This document shows, in pieces, positions 6,398 to 9,925 of a stretch of 9,925 nucleotides of DNA. The translations under genes and the position numbers were made by a program. Position 1 is the first letter of the stretch. Every line of letters begins with the position of its first letter. Under the pieces are notes generated by a model. The model saw only the letters and a program-made list of their open reading frames with translations. It did not search any database and was not told the DNA's origin. Origin of the DNA: an uncultured Actinomycetes bacterium (lineage in GTDB: Bacteria > Actinomycetota > Acidimicrobiia > Acidimicrobiales > Ilumatobacteraceae); assembly GCA_903925985.1 (NCBI GenBank), contig CAIYHK010000300.1, positions 1 through 9,925 on the forward strand. Reading direction: 5' to 3'.

Positions 6398-6645
6398 TGC
6401 GTCGCTCAATTGACGATCTGCCGATCACGGAGCTCCCGCCTGGTGTTGAGGACGATGTTCCCGTGTCATGGGCGGTCGCAATCTGTGATGACTACGACGA
6501 CGCGGCGCCGCGGGTTGTACTCACAGTTGAAGAAATTGGACGTGCTGGCACAGGGCTCGTCGCGCACCTCAGCCCAGAACACGCGCGCCGACTGCGAACT
6601 GCGTTGCGCGACGCTCTTGTCGAAGTAGGCGAAAAGGCCGATTGA
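6397..6645 (+). CDS. Small uncharacterised protein in the siroheme/sulfite operon
   Basis: I do not recognise this 82-residue protein. It is acidic at the N-terminus (SIDDLPITELPPGVEDD), then shows a probable strand SWAVAI (24-29), an acidic turn CDDYDD (30-35), a strand RVVLTVEEI (39-47), a short strand GLVAHL (53-58), and an amphipathic helix SPEHARRLRTALRDALVEVG (59-78). This beta-beta-alpha order suggests a small compact fold. It has one cysteine, no CxxC motif, no signal peptide and no membrane segment. The ATG at 6397 shares one base with the cobA stop (TGATG), and the stop is 17 bp before the sulfite reductase ATG, so it is embedded in the operon. A role in siroheme handling, reductase assembly or operon control is only a guess from position. 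TTG 6394 would add one residue. Confidence 0.75.
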   Translation: MRRSIDDLPITELPPGVEDDVPVSWAVAICDDYDDAAPRVVLTVEEIGRAGTGLVAHLSPEHARRLRTALRDALVEVGEKAD

Positions 6646-6652
6646 AGGTTCC

Positions 6653-6657
6653 AAGGA
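6653..6657 (+). promoter_or_regulatory. Shine-Dalgarno fixing the sulfite reductase start
   Basis: AAGGA ends 5 nt before ATG 6663. The frame is also open from a TTG at 6642, which would overlap the preceding stop codon and add 7 residues, but that TTG has no ribosome site at a usable distance. The ATG is therefore preferred. Confidence 0.65.
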
Positions 6658-6662
6658 AAATC

Positions 6663-8492
6663 ATGAGCACCAAAAAAGAAAAGCCCCCCATCCCCGCACC
6701 GGTAACTGGAATCGTTCCAGCACCGATTCCACGCGACCTTGATGCCGAGCAGCTTGCCGACATTGAACGTTTTGAGAAGGCGATTGCGCAGTACTTGGGT
6801 GGCGACATGCCCGAAGATGTTTTCCGTGTGATGCGTTTGAACAACGGCATTTATGGTCAGCGCCAGGGTGGCACCAACCAGATGATCCGTATCAAGTTGC
6901 CCGCGGGCACAATCACACCCGAACAACTTGATCTAATGGCTGACCTCGCCACTGAATACTCCCGCGGTTGGGGCCATATCACCACCCGCCAGAACATTCA
7001 GTTCCACTTCGTTGAATTGCGTCGACTCCCAGAGCTCATGCGCCGCCTTGCAGCAGTTGGGCTCACCTCGCGTGAAGCTTGTGGCGACACAGTCCGCAAC
7101 GTGATGGCCTGTCATCTCGCTGGAGCTTGTCCTTACGAGAAACTTGATGTCACACCATGGGCTGAAGCTGTCTATCGCCATTTCGTGCGCAACCCGCTTG
7201 GTCAGCGTCTGCCGCGCAAGTTCAAGGTGAACTTCTCCGGTTGCTCAACTGACTGTGGCCAAGCGATGTTCAACGATGTCGGGGTTGTAGCAGTAGACCG
7301 CACGAAGGAAGACGGCACAGTTGAATCTGGATTCCGTGTTTACATTGCAGGCGGTCTTGGAGCCACACCACATCCAGCACTGGCATTGGAAGATTTCACG
7401 CCACGCGAACTGCTGTTGCCAACAGTCGAAGCAGTGCTCCGTGTGTTTGACCAAACAGGTAATCGTGACAACAAACTTCGTGCCCGCCTCAAGTGGGTTA
7501 TTGATGAGCTTGGAATTGACGAAGTGCGTCGCCGTGTACTCATGTTGCGTCACACACTCCCCGCGTCTTCAACTTGGCCAGGTGGAATTCCACCGGAGGT
7601 TTCGGTTCCAGGTGATGCACCCGCAGGTGTCACCGCTGAGGGTGAAGTTACTGAAGTGGGCCAGGGTGTTCGGGTTGAACTGCGCTCATCGGACCCATTT
7701 ACTCGGTGGGTTCAGACCAGTGTGATCCGTGGTGTCGCCAAGGGGACCGTCTCAGCTGTTGCCTACGCGGCTTTAGGGGACATCACCTCAGATCAGTTCC
7801 GTGCACTGGCGTCAATACAGCGCGAGTTGGATGCTGATGTTCGATTGTCGAACCGCCAGAACGTTGTGTTCCGTAATCTGACCGAAGAACAACTGCAAAC
7901 TCTTTATGACCGCCTCGACACAATCGGCATGGCCCGCCCCGGTGCAGAACTCGCGCGTGATGTTGTGGCATGCCCTGGTGCTGACACTTGCAACATTGCA
8001 GTCACACAGTCGCGTGGACTTGCAAAAGCAATCGGTGACCAACTTGAAGAAGAAGGTCTCGCCGAGGTCGGTGGTGTTCGCATCAACATCTCTGGTTGCA
8101 CAAACAGCTGTGGTCAACACCACGCAAGTGACATTGGACTTTTCGGTGCCGAGCGTCGCGCCAATGGGCGATCACTTCCCGGCTATCAGTTGTTGCTCGG
8201 TGGACACGTTGCCGATGAGCAGATTCAATTCGGCCAAAAGGCTCTTCGTCTTCCCGCTAAGGGAGCGCCGGCCGCTGTGGCCGATGTAGTTCGTCGATTC
8301 GCTGATGAGCGATCTGCCGGTGAAACTTTCGCCAAATGGCTCGAGCGTGTCGGTGGCGCATCTTCGGTTGCCGATGGTCTTCGTCACCACGACCATGTAC
8401 CGACGCCTGATGATCGTCCCGACTTCTACGTCGACTACGACGAAACCGGCCCTTACGTTGCCGAAGTATCTGAGTCGGAGTGCGCAACGTGA
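6663..8492 (+). CDS. sir: Siroheme-dependent sulfite (or nitrite) reductase, ferredoxin type
   Basis: The 609-residue product reduces sulfite to sulfide with six electrons, probably from ferredoxin, in the cytoplasm. The two tandem ferrite-like/sulfite-reductase repeats are clear. The siroheme-contacting basic residues Arg76, Arg109, Arg145, Lys186 and Lys188 have the same mutual spacing as M. tuberculosis SirA Arg97, Arg130, Arg166, Lys207 and Lys209. The cluster and siroheme ligands are Cys437-x5-Cys443 (ACPGADTC) and Cys479-x3-Cys483 (SGCTNSC). Tyr64 (GIYGQR) and Cys140 (EACGD) match the SirA Tyr69-Cys161 pair, which is covalently linked in that enzyme. Unusually, the N-terminal repeat also carries Cys150-x5-Cys156 (ACHLAGAC) and Cys194-x3-Cys198 (SGCSTDC). 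The ATG at 6663 has AAGGA 5 nt upstream. The next gene overlaps its stop by 4 bp (GTGA). Neighbouring siroheme and APS reductase genes favour sulfite over nitrite as substrate. Confidence 0.93.
   Translation: MSTKKEKPPIPAPVTGIVPAPIPRDLDAEQLADIERFEKAIAQYLGGDMPEDVFRVMRLNNGIYGQRQGGTNQMIRIKLPAGTITPEQLDLMADLATEYSRGWGHITTRQNIQFHFVELRRLPELMRRLAAVGLTSREACGDTVRNVMACHLAGACPYEKLDVTPWAEAVYRHFVRNPLGQRLPRKFKVNFSGCSTDCGQAMFNDVGVVAVDRTKEDGTVESGFRVYIAGGLGATPHPALALEDFTPRELLLPTVEAVLRVFDQTGNRDNKLRARLKWVIDELGIDEVRRRVLMLRHTLPASSTWPGGIPPEVSVPGDAPAGVTAEGEVTEVGQGVRVELRSSDPFTRWVQTSVIRGVAKGTVSAVAYAALGDITSDQFRALASIQRELDADVRLSNRQNVVFRNLTEEQLQTLYDRLDTIGMARPGAELARDVVACPGADTCNIAVTQSRGLAKAIGDQLEEEGLAEVGGVRINISGCTNSCGQHHASDIGLFGAERRANGRSLPGYQLLLGGHVADEQIQFGQKALRLPAKGAPAAVADVVRRFADERSAGETFAKWLERVGGASSVADGLRHHDHVPTPDDRPDFYVDYDETGPYVAEVSESECAT
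8477..8480 (+). promoter_or_regulatory. Shine-Dalgarno fixing the APS reductase start
   Basis: GGAG lies 8 nt before GTG 8489, inside the end of the sulfite reductase gene. The frame also opens with an earlier GTG at 8480, but that codon overlaps the GGAG itself, so 8489 is the better start. Confidence 0.55.
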
Positions 8493-9205
8493 CGGAAATC
8501 CGAGAACACGAATCATCAGTGTCGATTCGACCCCTGTCGTCGCATCTTCTACCGAGTGCTGAACTCGTTGAACTGAACCGAGACTTTGAAGACTGGACAC
8601 CGGCTCAGATTCTGAAGTGGGCACACAACCGCTTTGGCAATCAACTCGCCGTTACCTCCAGTTTTGGTGATGCGGTGCTCGCCCATTTGGCGTGGACCAC
8701 GGTGCCTGGCATTGAGGTGGTTCTGTTGGACACGGGATATCTGTTCGCCGAAACTCTCTGGTATGCAGAACACGCAGCCAGCTTGTTCAACGGCAATCTC
8801 CGAATCGTCAAACAGGAAACGCCACTTGACAACTTGTGGCTAGACGATACCGATGCCTGCTGTCACGCACGCAAAGTGCTGCCCCTGGAACGCCTGCTTG
8901 TCGATCGACAAGCTTGGGTTACAGGCTTGCGCCGTGATGATTCCGAGGGTCGTTCAACTGCACCGATTATTCAAAACGACATCGCTCGCAATGCAGTCAA
9001 AGTGAACCCGATTGCAAAGTGGACCGAAGCAGATATTGACCGATACACGATCGAACACTGCTTGCCTGTGAATCCACTTGCGGGTCGTGGATTCACGTCA
9101 ATTGGTTGCTGGCCCTGCACGCGTGCGCCAAAACCAGGTACTGATGCTCGATCAGGTCGTTGGGCTGGCACCGACAAGACCGAATGCGGTCTGCACTTCG
9201 ACTAA
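8489..9205 (+). CDS. cysH: Assimilatory adenylylsulfate (APS) reductase, iron-sulfur CysH type
   Basis: This 238-residue enzyme reduces an activated sulfate nucleotide to sulfite with thiol electrons, feeding the sulfite reductase encoded just upstream. The nucleotide loop reads TSSFGDAVL (56-64). The iron-sulfur cysteines are the adjacent pair Cys124-Cys125 (DACCHARK) and Cys207-x2-Cys210 (IGCWPCTR). This 4Fe-4S set characterises APS reductases (and some dual APS/PAPS enzymes) rather than cluster-free E. coli PAPS reductase. WVTGLRRDDS (143-152) is the usual substrate-contact segment, and the C-terminal ECGLH carries the catalytic Cys233 on its mobile tail. GTG 8489 overlaps the reductase TGA by 4 bp (GTGA) with GGAG 8 nt upstream. 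The stop TAA shares CTAA with the stop of the convergent photolyase-like gene. APS use implies that no APS kinase is needed for assimilation here (inference). Confidence 0.93.
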   Translation: MTEIREHESSVSIRPLSSHLLPSAELVELNRDFEDWTPAQILKWAHNRFGNQLAVTSSFGDAVLAHLAWTTVPGIEVVLLDTGYLFAETLWYAEHAASLFNGNLRIVKQETPLDNLWLDDTDACCHARKVLPLERLLVDRQAWVTGLRRDDSEGRSTAPIIQNDIARNAVKVNPIAKWTEADIDRYTIEHCLPVNPLAGRGFTSIGCWPCTRAPKPGTDARSGRWAGTDKTECGLHFD

Positions 9206-9925
9206 AGAGCTCCAGCGTCTAACGCTCGGATAACTTCTTCAGCGCGGACTTGAAGTTCAGAGCGATCTGAGAGTCGCTTGAGGCCAAAGTATTGCTGCTT
9301 CATGCGGTGGTTCTGTGCAAATGCATCTTCGTGGCGCTCAAGAAAATTCCAATAGAGAGTGGTAAATGGGCAAGCAGTTTCACCCGTACGTAACTTCGGG
9401 TTGTATTTGCACCCTTTGCAGTAGTCACTCATCTTTGAAATGTACGCACCGCCCGAAACATAAGGTTTAGTCATCATCAGGCCACCATCGGCATGCATCC
9501 CCATGCCAATAACGTTGGGAACCATCACCCATTCCGTGGCGTCAATGAAAGACTCCTGCATCCATTGCAGGAACTTCTGCGGATTAACCCCCGCAAGTAG
9601 AGCGAAATTGCTTAGCACCATCAGTCTTGGAATGTGATGTACCCAACCACGCTCAGCAACATCTTTAACAACTGATCCAACGCAACGCATGTCGGTCTTG
9701 TCCGTATCAGTAAACAGGGCAGGTAATTCTCGAGTTGCACCGAGACTGTTGCTGTTTTTGTAGTCGGCCCCAAGATGCCAGTACATCCCATTCACATATT
9801 CGCGCCAGCCAATTAACTGCCGAACGAAACCCTCTGTGGATGCAATTGGTATGTCCCCTTCAGCGTGTCTGGTGAGTACCGCATCCAACACCTCCGACGC
9901 ATGGAGGAGACCAATATTCAGATAC
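9202..9925 (-). CDS. phrB: Iron-sulfur bacterial photolyase/cryptochrome (PhrB-like), C-terminal half, 5' end outside window
   Basis: The frame remains open to the right edge: 240 codons are visible, beginning with YLNIGLLHASEVLD. The GTG at 9891 is therefore an internal valine and not the start. The conserved helical FAD domain is clear (GFVRQLIGWREYVNGMYW; RGWVHHIPRLMVLSNF; the W-V-M-V-P-N segment). Four cysteines occur with spacings of 88, 3 and 13 residues (M-R-C, then DYCKGCKYNPKLRTGETAC), identical to the 4Fe-4S ligands Cys350, Cys438, Cys441 and Cys454 of Agrobacterium PhrB. The His-His pair before IPRLM matches PhrB His365-His366. Family members repair (6-4) photoproducts with light or act as photoreceptors. 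The implied full length is about 510 residues. The gene converges on cysH and overlaps it by 4 bp, so no terminator lies between them. Confidence 0.93.
   Translation of the reverse strand, partial: YLNIGLLHASEVLDAVLTRHAEGDIPIASTEGFVRQLIGWREYVNGMYWHLGADYKNSNSLGATRELPALFTDTDKTDMRCVGSVVKDVAERGWVHHIPRLMVLSNFALLAGVNPQKFLQWMQESFIDATEWVMVPNVIGMGMHADGGLMMTKPYVSGGAYISKMSDYCKGCKYNPKLRTGETACPFTTLYWNFLERHEDAFAQNHRMKQQYFGLKRLSDRSELQVRAEEVIRALDAGAL

Noticed and set aside
6492..6926. 144-codon minus-strand frame across the small gene and the start of sir
   Set aside because: It crosses two coding genes on the other strand and shows no domain; the plus-strand genes explain the region.
9214..9226. Small hairpin AGCGT-CTA-ACGCT just after the cysH stop
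   Set aside because: The stem is only 5 bp, no T-run follows, and the bases are the last codons of the photolyase gene. It is not convincing as a terminator.
9202..9891. Complete 229-residue gene starting at GTG 9891
   Set aside because: The frame continues to the window edge with conserved photolyase sequence, so 9891 is an internal valine codon.
1..9925. tRNA, rRNA, CRISPR, transposase or phage genes
   Set aside because: I read both strands for cloverleaf ends, regular spaced repeats and transposase motifs and saw none. All long stretches are covered by metabolic genes.

Overview
The window looks like a piece of an actinobacterial chromosome. The evidence is an actinobacterial-style FKBP N-terminus, a sulfite reductase with the siroheme-ligand spacing I recall for Mycobacterium tuberculosis SirA/NirA, an amidohydrolase resembling mycobacterial D-aminoacylase-like proteins, GTG/TTG starts, and several genes whose start codon lies directly after a -10-like hexamer with no room for a ribosome binding site (leaderless style). 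Genus or class cannot be fixed by reading alone; an uncultivated aquatic lineage is only a guess. Almost all of the window is coding. I saw no tRNA, rRNA, CRISPR array, insertion sequence or phage gene.

Region 1 (1-2704, minus strand) reads right to left: a D-aminoacylase-like amidohydrolase, a two-glutamate crotonase (enoyl-CoA hydratase), then the first 55 codons of an FKBP-type prolyl isomerase that leaves the window. The gaps are 29 and 22 bp, yet each gene has its own TAnnnT hexamer exactly 6 nt before its ATG. Region 2 (2765-5010, plus strand) diverges from region 1 across 60 bp and holds a second, atypical crotonase and an NAD-type aldehyde dehydrogenase. Together these look like acyl-CoA/aldehyde catabolism, but no substrate can be named.

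Region 3 (5055-9205, plus strand) is a compact assimilatory sulfur operon. It encodes a Met8-type precorrin-2 dehydrogenase/ferrochelatase and a uroporphyrinogen-III methyltransferase, which together make siroheme; an 82-residue unknown protein; a siroheme sulfite reductase, which uses the siroheme; and an iron-sulfur APS reductase of the CysH family, which supplies the sulfite. Start and stop codons overlap at three of the four junctions, so the genes are probably translated in a coupled way. A perfect 9-bp inverted repeat is centred on the GTG start of the first gene and is a candidate control site. ATP sulfurylase and sulfate transport genes are not in the window.

Region 4 (9202-9925, minus strand) is the C-terminal half of an iron-sulfur bacterial photolyase/cryptochrome (PhrB type) whose four cluster cysteines are all present. 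It converges on the APS reductase gene and overlaps it by 4 bp.

Most of the window is recognisable metabolism. The points that deserve a second look are the sulfite reductase with a full cysteine motif set in both halves, the small unknown operon protein, the palindrome over the operon start, and the repeated leaderless promoter geometry.
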